Part shown: positions 1-6,954 of the stretch, piece by piece
Layout: each line of letters begins with the position of its first letter
Position numbering within the stretch: position 1 is the stretch's first letter
NCBI RefSeq assembly: GCF_003751445.1
Contig: NZ_RJUU01000003.1
Location: 62,001 to 126,000, forward strand
DNA from: Streptomyces sp. 840.1
GTDB taxonomy: Bacteria; Actinomycetota; Actinomycetes; Streptomycetales; Streptomycetaceae
DNA length: 64,000 bases
Direction: 5' to 3'
Translations under genes and position numbers: made by a program
Notes under the pieces: model-generated
The model's input: only the letters and a program-made list of their open reading frames with translations
Told to the model about the DNA's origin: nothing
Database searches by the model: none

Positions 1-2
1 CG

Positions 3-98
3 CTGCCCGGCATCAACGACGGCTCCACCGACCCGGCGCCGAGCCTGGGCGCCTACCAGTACGGCGCCCCGAAGTGGACGGCGGGCGCGCGGCGCTGA
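3..98 (+). CDS. C-terminal end of a secreted beta-helix-type protein (partial)
   Basis: The first bases read as an open frame entering from outside the window and ending with TGA at 96-98, giving 31 residues. The end contains LGAYQYGAPKWTAG. A G-A-Y-x-Y-G-x-P-x-W tail of this kind is common at the C-terminus of secreted right-handed parallel beta-helix proteins such as polysaccharide lyases and glycosidases. A strong hairpin lies downstream at 241-280. Only the tail is visible, so the enzymatic family cannot be named. A secreted carbohydrate-active protein would fit the catabolic locus that follows, but that is inference. Confidence 0.6.
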   Translation: MPGINDGSTDPAPSLGAYQYGAPKWTAGARR

Positions 99-240
99 CG
101 TTCGCCCGATCGAGGAGGGCTCGAGTGGGAGCCATGCTTCCGGCTCACACGTCGCCTCAGCGGCGAGCGCGCGTGCCGGACGACCGGCACCGACGCGGGG
201 ACCGGGCGCCAGTGGCGCAACGGTCTCAGTGCAGACAACA

Positions 241-280
241 GCCGGAAGGCGGCACCCCGGCGGGGGTGCCGCCTTCCGGC
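241..280. terminator. Strong hairpin, probable terminator
   Basis: An 18-bp perfect stem (241-258 pairing with 263-280) closes on the tetraloop GGCG. There is no T-tract, as is usual in Streptomyces. It lies about 140 bp after the stop of the partial gene and is the likely transcription end for it. Confidence 0.65.
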
Positions 281-496
281 ACGTTCCGGTACCTGAACCA
301 GGCGGACTCGATCCGCATCGCCGACAGGCTGCGGGAGCAGGCGTCGGTCCGCACGATCGCAGGCCGAGCTGGGCCGCCGCCCCTCCCGGCCGGCGTTGTC
401 GGGACACCGCGAGACCCTCTGCGCGCATGATCGCCCCGTCCGCCAGCAGTAGCCCGTTCTGGCAGGTCCCGCCGCGTACCGGTGATCCCGTCGCCG

Positions 497-652
497 CTAG
501 GTGATCCCGGGCGAAGGCGCCCCGTGTTCCGGGTGACCAGGCAGCAGGAGCAGATCGAGCTGGAAGGTCAGGACACCTGGGTGGGTCGTGATGCCCAGGA
601 CGTAGCTGTCTTCCAGACGGACGAACGCGAACCCCGGAATGCCCTGAGCACC
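497..652 (-). pseudogene. Possible remnant of a small conserved protein
   Basis: On the minus strand the frame ending at the TAG at 497-499 has a hydrophobic-alternating, protein-like run that includes VRLEDSYVLG and LLLLPGHPEHGAPSPG. The D-S-Y-V-L-G ... L-P-G-H-P-x-x-G-x-P-x-P-G pattern resembles the N-terminal half of small actinobacterial proteins that continue with a Y-C-Y-R segment, which is missing here because of the stop. Upstream the same frame becomes Arg/Pro-rich and unconvincing. I read it as a truncated fragment; the family match is from memory. Confidence 0.3.
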
Positions 653-803
653 TCGTCGCCGTCGCGCCCGAGTCCATCGGCCGCCCACGCGAACGCCCGG
701 CGGCGAAGCCCCCGCCGGCCGCCTGCGTCCACACCTCTGAACATCCGGCCCGAACGGGGCCGATCCGGGCACCGGACACGGCCACCGGGCCTAAGGTGAT
801 GGC

Positions 804-1082
804 ATGGCAACGCCGGAATGGGAACACCTCACCCGAGCCCGCGCAGGCCGGCGCTTGAAGATCGCCGCACGGCACATCATCCGACGCCCCCTGCTCATCG
901 CCGGCCTCGTCGGCGTGCTCATCCTGTTCAATCTGGTGAAGGACAGCTTTCCCCCGGCCTACGGGCTCGCAGCCCCGGCCGGAGCCGTTCTGGTCATGGG
1001 CAGTATGGGCCGCTACCGCACACCACCCCGGGACCGGGAACGCGGACACGGTTCACTTCCCGCCGACACCGACGGGAAGTGA
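804..1082 (+). CDS. Small single-pass membrane protein of unknown function
   Basis: A 92-residue frame starts at ATG 804, preceded by AAGG with 7-nt spacing. The N-terminus is basic (RARAGRR, RHIIRRP). It is followed by a clear transmembrane segment at about residues 31-47 (LLIAGLVGVLILFNLV) and a second, weaker hydrophobic stretch at about 53-66, then a polar, charged tail. It is convergent with the GntR gene. No family is recognised. The ribosome site and the membrane segment favour a real gene, but the high-GC background keeps confidence moderate. Confidence 0.5.
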   Translation: MATPEWEHLTRARAGRRLKIAARHIIRRPLLIAGLVGVLILFNLVKDSFPPAYGLAAPAGAVLVMGSMGRYRTPPRDRERGHGSLPADTDGK

Positions 1083-1155
1083 AGCAAGACCCGCAAGCAG
1101 CGCCACACCACCAGCGTGTCGCAGCGACGACCGGGCCTTCCCGGTGCCCACAGCG

Positions 1156-1887
1156 TCAGTCGCGGGCGGCAGCCTTCCCGCGCGGCTTCTTCGTGGCGCG
1201 AGCGTCCGGAACCGGACCCCGGCCCGCCGCGTGGTCGGCGAACGCGACGGCCGCACCCTCGCCGTCCCCGTCACGCAGCAGACCGACCAGGCGGCCGTGC
1301 TCGTCGGCCATCGCGGACCAGTCGCCGGCGAACAGCGGGTCGGAAATGGCCCGCAAGGTGCGCAGGCTGGGCTCGATGACCTCCCACATCCGCTCCAGGA
1401 ACGGATTTCCGGCGGCCTGGCTGACCAGTGTGTGGAACTCGATGTCGGCGTCCCTGAAGACACCCACGTCTTTGACGGTCACGGCTTTGCGCATCCGCTC
1501 GACCAGCGCGTCGAGTTCCGTCAGCTGATCCTTCGTGATGTGCTGCGCGGCCAGTTGCGCCGCGAGCCGTTCGAGCGGCTCGCGCACCTGGCGCGCGTAT
1601 TCCGCGTCCTGTTCCGAGATTTCGACCACGAAATGCCCCCGGCGCGGCACGTGCATCAGCAGTCCCTCCCGGGCCAGCTGCTTCACGGCCTCCCGGACGG
1701 GGGCCTGGCTGACCCCGAGCCGCCGCGCGATCTCGGACTCGACCACGCGGTCGCCCGGGGCGAGGTCACCGTCGACGACTGCCTGCCGGAGCAGCTCGTA
1801 CACCTGGTCGGAGATCAGGGCCTTTCGGAACCGGTCCTTGTTGGTGGCCAGTGTGGAGTCGAATCCCGCCGACGCGTTCGCTGCCAT
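1156..1887 (-). CDS. GntR/FadR-family transcriptional regulator
   Basis: The 243-residue protein has an N-terminal winged helix at about residues 25-95, with the GntR signature around VYELLRQAVVDGDLAPGDRV and SEIARRLGVSQAPVREAVKQL. A C-terminal all-helical FCD ligand-binding domain follows at about 100-225, with FHTLVSQAAGNPFLERMWE. FCD domains usually bind a small carboxylate or sugar acid through a metal site. An inverted repeat CATCG-N5-CGATG lies about 50 bp before its start, and two more copies sit at the promoters of the neighbouring hydrolase and lactonase genes. It is therefore the likely autoregulated local repressor. The ligand is unknown; an aldonate or lactone from the pathway is a reasonable guess. 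Confidence 0.93.
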   Translation of the reverse strand: MAANASAGFDSTLATNKDRFRKALISDQVYELLRQAVVDGDLAPGDRVVESEIARRLGVSQAPVREAVKQLAREGLLMHVPRRGHFVVEISEQDAEYARQVREPLERLAAQLAAQHITKDQLTELDALVERMRKAVTVKDVGVFRDADIEFHTLVSQAAGNPFLERMWEVIEPSLRTLRAISDPLFAGDWSAMADEHGRLVGLLRDGDGEGAAVAFADHAAGRGPVPDARATKKPRGKAAARD

Positions 1888-1937
1888 GAATTCCCATTCC
1901 TGCGTTGGGGGAGGCCAGTTGGGACACTATACGCGCT

Positions 1938-1952
1938 CATCGCCTATCGATG
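1938..1952. promoter_or_regulatory. Candidate GntR operator, copy 1 (autoregulatory)
   Basis: CATCG-CCTAT-CGATG is a perfect inverted repeat with a 5-bp spacer. It overlaps the stop codon of the esterase gene and lies about 50 bp upstream of the GntR start at 1887, so it fits autoregulation. It matches the copies at 2985 and 3930. Confidence 0.7.
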
Positions 1953-2942
1953 GAATGCGCGCGCCTTTCCCCACTGCTTCCCCAGCCATTCCAGTTTGAC
2001 GACTTCGTGGGCGTGACCGCCGCCCTCATGATCATTGAACGGGTACGCCCGTATCTCCTTGTCGGCCTGATCCACATTCCGCAGCGCGCCGTAGTGGTTG
2101 AACGCGGCGTACACGGTGGAGGGCGGGCAGATGTGGTCCATGAGCCCCACCGAGAACAGGGTAGGGGCGTCCGGCCGGCGTGCGAGGCTCACCGCATCGA
2201 AATAGGCCAGAGTGCGACTGACGGTCGCCGCGTGTTCCCGGTGCGACTTCACGAACCGGGCGACCTCGTCGTACGGCGGCCTGTCGGTGAGTGTCGTGGC
2301 GCGCCCGAAGTGGCACAGGAACGGCACGTCGGGCATGGCTGCGACCAGGCCGGGGACCAGCCCCGCGGCCGCGAGCGCGATGCCGCCTCCCTGGCTGGTG
2401 CCGGTGACCACGACGCGGCCGGGGTCGACCTCCGGGTGGCTGCGGACGGCCGCGACGGCGCGTACGGCGTCGGTGTAGAGGCGGCGGTAGAAGTAACGGC
2501 GCGGGTCGAGCACACCGCGGGTGAGGAAGCCCGGTGCGGCGATGTCGCCGGAGGCGGGGTCCGCGTCGGGGGTCTCGGCGCCCTGGCCCCGGGTGTCCAT
2601 GACGAAGTGCGCGTACCCGGCGTCCGCCCACAGCCGCTTCTCGTGCGGGGCGCCACGGCCGCTGTTGTAGCCGAGGTACTCCACGACTGCGGGCAGCGGT
2701 CCGCTACGGGTCACCGGCAACTGCAGCCAGCCGCGTACGGGATGCCCGCCGTATCCGGCGAAGGTGACGTCGAACGTGCCGATGGTGGCCAGACCGTTGT
2801 GCACGGGGGTCCAGGTGACGGCCAGGTCGTACGGGTCCTGCTGGTCGAGTGTCTCCTGCCAGAACGCGTCGAAGTCCGCGGGTTCGGGCAGCTCGGGTCG
2901 GTATTTCTCCAGGTCGTCGAGGGGCAGGTCGAAGTGAGCCAT
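1944..2942 (-). CDS. Acetylxylan esterase / cephalosporin-C deacetylase-like alpha/beta hydrolase
   Basis: An alpha/beta hydrolase of the AXE1 type, 332 residues from the chosen ATG at 2942, which has GGAG 8 nt upstream; an in-frame ATG 45 bp further up overlaps the operator and lacks a ribosome site. The N-terminus has the family pattern PxxFDAFWxETL. The nucleophile Ser is in VTGTSQGGGIAL, and the C-terminal His is in FNDHEGGGHAHEV. No signal peptide is visible, so it should act inside the cell, removing acetyl groups from imported oligosaccharides or sugars. It lies downstream of the lactonase in the same direction, with a CATCG-N5-CGATC operator between them. The exact substrate is not determined. 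Confidence 0.9.
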   Translation of the reverse strand: MAHFDLPLDDLEKYRPELPEPADFDAFWQETLDQQDPYDLAVTWTPVHNGLATIGTFDVTFAGYGGHPVRGWLQLPVTRSGPLPAVVEYLGYNSGRGAPHEKRLWADAGYAHFVMDTRGQGAETPDADPASGDIAAPGFLTRGVLDPRRYFYRRLYTDAVRAVAAVRSHPEVDPGRVVVTGTSQGGGIALAAAGLVPGLVAAMPDVPFLCHFGRATTLTDRPPYDEVARFVKSHREHAATVSRTLAYFDAVSLARRPDAPTLFSVGLMDHICPPSTVYAAFNHYGALRNVDQADKEIRAYPFNDHEGGGHAHEVVKLEWLGKQWGKARAFHR

Positions 2943-2984
2943 GTCGAAATCTCCGCGTCGGTCGGGCCGGCTGCGGGCCACTTT

Positions 2985-2999
2985 CATCGCCTATCGATC
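2985..2999. promoter_or_regulatory. Candidate GntR operator, copy 2
   Basis: CATCG-CCTAT-CGATC is the same inverted repeat with one mismatch in the last base. It lies 43 bp upstream of the esterase start in the gap after the lactonase gene. This implies a separate regulated promoter for the esterase. Confidence 0.65.
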
Positions 3000-3034
3000 A
3001 TCGAGAGAATCGAATCAGGGTGCCGTAAAGGCTG

Positions 3035-3859
3035 TCAACCGCGCAGCCGGTACACGCGCTCCGCGGTGGTCTGCGAGAGGTGGCGGGTCTGGGCGGGGGT
3101 GAGATGGCCGAGGCCCGTGCGGGCGGCGGCGAGCGAGTCGGCGCGGCTGCCGCGCGTCAGGCAGATGGGCCAGTCGGATCCCAGCAGACAGCGTTGCGGA
3201 CCGAGCGTGTCCACCACATGCCGTACCAGGTGGGCCAGTTGACGTTCGGGCACACCGTGCTGCTGGGTGAGCAGGCCGGAGATCTTCACAACGACGTTGC
3301 CGACCCCGGCAGCCCGTTCGAGATCCGCGTACCACTCCCCCGGGTCACCGGCGGAAAGATGCGGCGGGTTGCCCAGGTGGTCGACGACCACCGCGAGTTC
3401 CGGGTGCTGTTCGGCCACCTCCGCAGCGGTTCGCAACGCGCCGCGGTACAGGTTCAGTTCGAGGGCCATTCCGGCATCGGCCAGCACCGGGACCAGGTTC
3501 CGGGCCGGCTCGGGAGTGCTCGCCCAGTCCTGGCCGCCGATGCGCATCGCGTTGGGCCGGGTGTCGCCGAACTCGTCCAGCAGTGCCCGGAACGCGCCGG
3601 GCCCGGCGCCGCCGTGGACATGGAGGTTGCCCACGTAGCCGGCGACCAGGTCGGGCCGCCCGAGGCGCAGTTCCCGCAGGGCGTACGTCTCCGCCGCGTC
3701 GCCTCGGGAGGCCTCCACGAGAATCGCGCCGGCCAGGCCGAGTTCGGCCCCGGACGCCTCCAGATCGGCTTCGGTGCAGGGCCGGTGCAGTGGCGTCCCG
3801 GGACGGATCCACGGGAACCCCTCGGCCGGGTCCCACACATGGACATGGCAGTCGATCAC
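3035..3859 (-). CDS. Amidohydrolase-2 family lactonase (L-fuconolactonase-like)
   Basis: The 274-residue protein is a TIM-barrel amidohydrolase of the sugar-lactone type. It has the metal-binding HxH at the very N-terminus (MIDCHVHVWDP), conserved His residues in GNLHVHG and VVDHLGNPP, and the C-terminal metal Asp in LLGSDWPI. The GTG start has GGAGGA 5 nt upstream. COG3618 members hydrolyse L-fucono- or L-rhamnono-lactone. Its divergent neighbours include an aldo/keto reductase of the L-fucose (D-threo-aldose) dehydrogenase type, which would make exactly such a lactone, so L-fucose or a similar sugar is the best guess. A shared operator at 3930-3944 controls this divergent promoter. Confidence 0.88.
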   Translation of the reverse strand: MIDCHVHVWDPAEGFPWIRPGTPLHRPCTEADLEASGAELGLAGAILVEASRGDAAETYALRELRLGRPDLVAGYVGNLHVHGGAGPGAFRALLDEFGDTRPNAMRIGGQDWASTPEPARNLVPVLADAGMALELNLYRGALRTAAEVAEQHPELAVVVDHLGNPPHLSAGDPGEWYADLERAAGVGNVVVKISGLLTQQHGVPERQLAHLVRHVVDTLGPQRCLLGSDWPICLTRGSRADSLAAARTGLGHLTPAQTRHLSQTTAERVYRLRG

Positions 3860-3929
3860 GATCGTCCTCCTCCTCGCATCGGCCGCGTCCGGCGTCTTGA
3901 CACCTCGGCCGTGTGCCGGTGAGTCTAGC

Positions 3930-3944
3930 CATCGGCTATCGATG
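3930..3944. promoter_or_regulatory. Candidate GntR operator, copy 3 (divergent promoter)
   Basis: CATCG-GCTAT-CGATG is a perfect inverted repeat in the 139-bp gap between the divergent lactonase (start 3859) and the unknown protein gene (start 3999). One site could control both directions. Confidence 0.7.
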
Positions 3945-3998
3945 GGCGATTATCTGAGCCCGATGGTCCTGATGTCGTTTCGAGGGCGGGAGTCGTGG

Positions 3999-5912
3999 AT
4001 GCGCGGGGTCGACAGGTCGAACGGGGCGCCGCCGGCACACGGACCGGTACTGCACGCGGTCCGGCCGGTGACCGAGGTTCCCCGGTGGGCGCTGCTCGAA
4101 CGGGAGTTGTTCACCGCCCTGGACAAGGCGTGGCGGCTGTTCTCCGACCGCTACACCGAGGGCGACGGGCGGCTCGTCTTCCGGGACCGGCTCGGGGTCG
4201 GGCTCGACGGCCGGGACGGTGTGGACGACTTCTACGAGCCGTTCTTCAACTGGCCGACGCTGTACCTCCTCGGCGGCAGCGCCGACCTGCTGCCCGCGGC
4301 ACGCCGGCACTGGCGCGGGGTGACCGCGCAGCTCACCGAGATGAACATGCTGGTCGACGGGTACGAGCGCGGCTACGACTGGTTCCACCAGGGCGAGGGC
4401 CTGCTGCTCTTCTACGGTCTGTGCCTGGCCGACCCGGCCGACCCCGAATTGCGCGAACTGGCCGCGCGGTTCGCCGACCTGTACCTCCCGGACGGACCGA
4501 ACTACGACCCCGCCCACCGCATCGTGCGCGCCCCGCACAACGGCGCCGCGGGCCCGCGCTGGGGCTTCGCGGACGAGGACGCGTTCTTCCCGTGGAGCCT
4601 GGCGCTTCGCCCGTACGGCCTGCCGCTGGACGGCATCGAGGGTGTCACGCACTTCGACGACCTGGCCGCCGACCCGGAGCGGGCGCGCGCCTACGGCCGG
4701 ACGATGTGGGAGCGGATGGGGCGCGGCGACACCCTCGTGAACCTGGCCGCCACCGGGCTGGCCACCCACGCGTCCCTGCTGACCGGGGACAGCCGCTACG
4801 CCGACTGGGTCGCCGCGTACACCGGCGCCTGGCAGGAGCGGCTGGCCGGGCGGGACGTGCTTCCCGACAACGTGGGGCTCGACGGGACCGTCGGCGGGCA
4901 CCTGGAGGGGCGCTGGTACGGCGGCCACTACGGCTGGTCCTGGCCGCACGGCCTGTCCTCGGTGGCCTCCGGCGCCCTCGTCGGCGCCACCAACGCGACG
5001 TTCCTGACCGGCGAGCGCGGCTATCTGGACCTGGCCCGCAACCCGCTGGACGCGGTGCTGCGCCAGGCCGAGCAGCGCCGTCCGGAGGAGCGGGGGACGC
5101 TGGGTGAGCGCTGGAACCCGCATCTGCGGGCCATGACCGCCGAGCGGACCCTGATGGTGCCGCAGCGGCACAACGACTCCGGCTGGTTCGACCACACCGT
5201 CATGCCCACCCAGCTCCCCATGGCTCTCTGGCACTTCAGCCGCGAGGAGTCCGACCGGGAGCGGCTGGAGCTGCTGCGGGCGGGCTCCGGCTGGGACTGG
5301 TCGGCCGTGCACACGCAGCGCATCAAGGACGAGGCGGGACACGAGGAGCCCTGGTACGAGTTCCTGCACGGCCGCAATCCGGGCTTCCCCGAGCGGATGC
5401 TGAGCTCCGCCCTGGCGTCCAGCGCCGAGCGGGTCGCGGCGATCGAGAGCGATCCGCTGGATCCGGCCGTCGGTCCGGACGCCCTGGGCATCCACCACTG
5501 GCAGCACCTCAACCCCGTGGTCACGGAGGCGCTGCTCCAGCTGACGACCGGCTCGCCGCAGATCCTCTACAACGGCGGCCTCACCCATCTGCACCTGCGC
5601 TACCACGACGCCGTCGAGCGCCGTCCGGGCCTGCCGTCGGACACGGCCGCCCTGGTGACGGACATCCGGCCCGGGAACACGGTGGTCGAGCTGGTGAACA
5701 CGGGCACGTCGGCGCGGTCGGTGCTCATGCAGGCGGGCGCCTTCGCCGAGCACCTGATCGAGACGGCGCGCGTGGACGAGGCGGCCCCGGTGCCGGTCGA
5801 CGGGCCGTACTGCCGCGTCGAACTCCCGGCCGCGACTCGCGTCCGGCTGACCCTGACGATGTCCGTGCGCGGCGCCCGTGCGGCCTGCGCGTCCCCCTGG
5901 GAGACGGTGTGA
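3999..5912 (+). CDS. Cytoplasmic protein of unknown function in a glycan-catabolism operon
   Basis: A 637-residue protein from the ATG at 3999, with GGGAG 6 nt upstream. Earlier in-frame ATGs at 3942 and 3972 overlap or crowd the operator. No signal peptide or membrane segment is seen. The sequence is rich in aromatics and in regularly spaced helical stretches (LFTALDKAWRLFSDRY, YGRTMWERMG), with a conserved-looking core WYGGHYGWSWPHG and an HHWQHLNP motif near the C-terminus. This resembles the (alpha/alpha)-toroid plus beta-sandwich layout of many polysaccharide lyases and glycosidases, but I cannot name a family. It is first in an operon with the aldo/keto reductase (4-bp overlap) and the FAD oxidoreductase, so a role on an imported uronate- or deoxysugar-containing oligosaccharide is inferred. 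Confidence 0.88.
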   Translation: MRGVDRSNGAPPAHGPVLHAVRPVTEVPRWALLERELFTALDKAWRLFSDRYTEGDGRLVFRDRLGVGLDGRDGVDDFYEPFFNWPTLYLLGGSADLLPAARRHWRGVTAQLTEMNMLVDGYERGYDWFHQGEGLLLFYGLCLADPADPELRELAARFADLYLPDGPNYDPAHRIVRAPHNGAAGPRWGFADEDAFFPWSLALRPYGLPLDGIEGVTHFDDLAADPERARAYGRTMWERMGRGDTLVNLAATGLATHASLLTGDSRYADWVAAYTGAWQERLAGRDVLPDNVGLDGTVGGHLEGRWYGGHYGWSWPHGLSSVASGALVGATNATFLTGERGYLDLARNPLDAVLRQAEQRRPEERGTLGERWNPHLRAMTAERTLMVPQRHNDSGWFDHTVMPTQLPMALWHFSREESDRERLELLRAGSGWDWSAVHTQRIKDEAGHEEPWYEFLHGRNPGFPERMLSSALASSAERVAAIESDPLDPAVGPDALGIHHWQHLNPVVTEALLQLTTGSPQILYNGGLTHLHLRYHDAVERRPGLPSDTAALVTDIRPGNTVVELVNTGTSARSVLMQAGAFAEHLIETARVDEAAPVPVDGPYCRVELPAATRVRLTLTMSVRGARAACASPWETV

Positions 5913-6886
5913 GCGACACAGACAGCGTGAGCGGAACGTTCTTCACGGGCGACCGGAGTGCGACCCGGCTGTCCTTCGAACTGCCCCGGCTCGGCATCGG
6001 CACCGCACCGCTCGGCGGTCTGTTCACGGAGGTGAGCGAGGACGAGGCCGCGCGGACGCTGCGCGCGGCGGGCGACGCCGGGATCAGCTACTTCGACACC
6101 GCGCCCCGCTACGGCCACGGCCTCGCGGAGGCACGGCTCGGCCGGCTCCTCGGACCCGCCGGGGTACGCGAGCCGGTGATCTCGACCAAGACCGGATGGC
6201 TGCTGCGGCCCCGGCCCGACGGCTCCCCGGGCGAGGTCGTCCCCGACTGGTCGGAGCGCGGCATCCGCGCCTCCGTGGAGTCGAGCCTGACCCGGCTCGG
6301 CCGCTCCCACATCGACATCCTCTATCTGCACGACCCGGACGACTTCCCCGACGAGGTGCGTCGTACCGCGTACCCGGCGGTGCGGCGGCTGCGCGAGGAG
6401 GGGCTGGTGCGGGCCATCGGCTTCGGCATGAACCACAGCGCCCCGATGGCCGCCCACGTCGCGGAGTTCGACGTCGACGTGGTGCTGATCGCGGGCCGGT
6501 TCACCCTCCTCGACCACGAGGCGCTGGGCACGCTGCTGCCGCTGTGCGCCAGGACCGGCACCGCGGTGGTCGTGGGCGGCGTGTTCAACACGGGGCTGCT
6601 CGCCGACCCCTCCCCCGGCGCCATGTTCAACTACCGGCCGGTGCCCGAACAGGCCCTCGCGCGGGCGCGCCGCTGCCACGAGCTGTGCGCCGCCCACGGC
6701 GTTCCGCTGACGGCGGCCGCCGTGCAGTTCCCCGCCCTGCACCCGGCGGTCACCTCGGTCGTCCTGGGCTGCCGGTCCGCCGCCGAGGTCACAGCGAACG
6801 TGGCCGCCACGCGCTTCCCCGTACCCGGTGAGCTGTGGTGGAGTCTGGCCGATGAGGGCTTCGTACCGCCGGAGCTGGTCCCGTAG
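5909..6886 (+). CDS. Aldo/keto reductase, L-fucose (D-threo-aldose) dehydrogenase-like
   Basis: A 325-residue aldo/keto reductase starting at GTG 5909, overlapping the previous stop by 4 bp, so translation is coupled. The catalytic tetrad is visible: Asp and Tyr in FDTAPRYGHG, Lys in ISTKTGW and His in LYLHDPDD. The N-terminal LGIGTAPLGGLFTEV and the acidic run after the His resemble D-threo-aldose 1-dehydrogenases, which oxidise L-fucose or D-arabinose to the lactone. The lactonase in the same regulon would then open the ring. Substrate assignment is inference from the family pattern and context; another 6-deoxyhexose is possible. Confidence 0.9.
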   Translation: MSDTDSVSGTFFTGDRSATRLSFELPRLGIGTAPLGGLFTEVSEDEAARTLRAAGDAGISYFDTAPRYGHGLAEARLGRLLGPAGVREPVISTKTGWLLRPRPDGSPGEVVPDWSERGIRASVESSLTRLGRSHIDILYLHDPDDFPDEVRRTAYPAVRRLREEGLVRAIGFGMNHSAPMAAHVAEFDVDVVLIAGRFTLLDHEALGTLLPLCARTGTAVVVGGVFNTGLLADPSPGAMFNYRPVPEQALARARRCHELCAAHGVPLTAAAVQFPALHPAVTSVVLGCRSAAEVTANVAATRFPVPGELWWSLADEGFVPPELVP

Positions 6887-6954
6887 CAGCGGGACCGCGG
6901 TGGACCGCCGCGCTCCGCCCGTATCCCGTCGCGTCACACAGAGGAGCCCCGACC

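Larger units (their letters stand above)
99..803. other. Weakly coding stretch between the partial gene and the first complete gene
   Basis: I see no convincing intact gene here. It holds the hairpin at 241-280, and on the minus strand a short protein-like fragment ending at 497. Several other open frames exist but are rich in Arg, Pro and Ala with no recognisable motif, which is typical of non-coding frames in high-GC DNA. The stretch may be an eroded gene region. Confidence 0.5.

Noticed and set aside
3936..5753. Long minus-strand open frame (about 600 codons) opposite the unknown protein gene
   Set aside because: It is Arg/Val/Gln/Pro-rich without motifs and mirrors the plus-strand gene, which has a ribosome site, operon overlap and natural composition.
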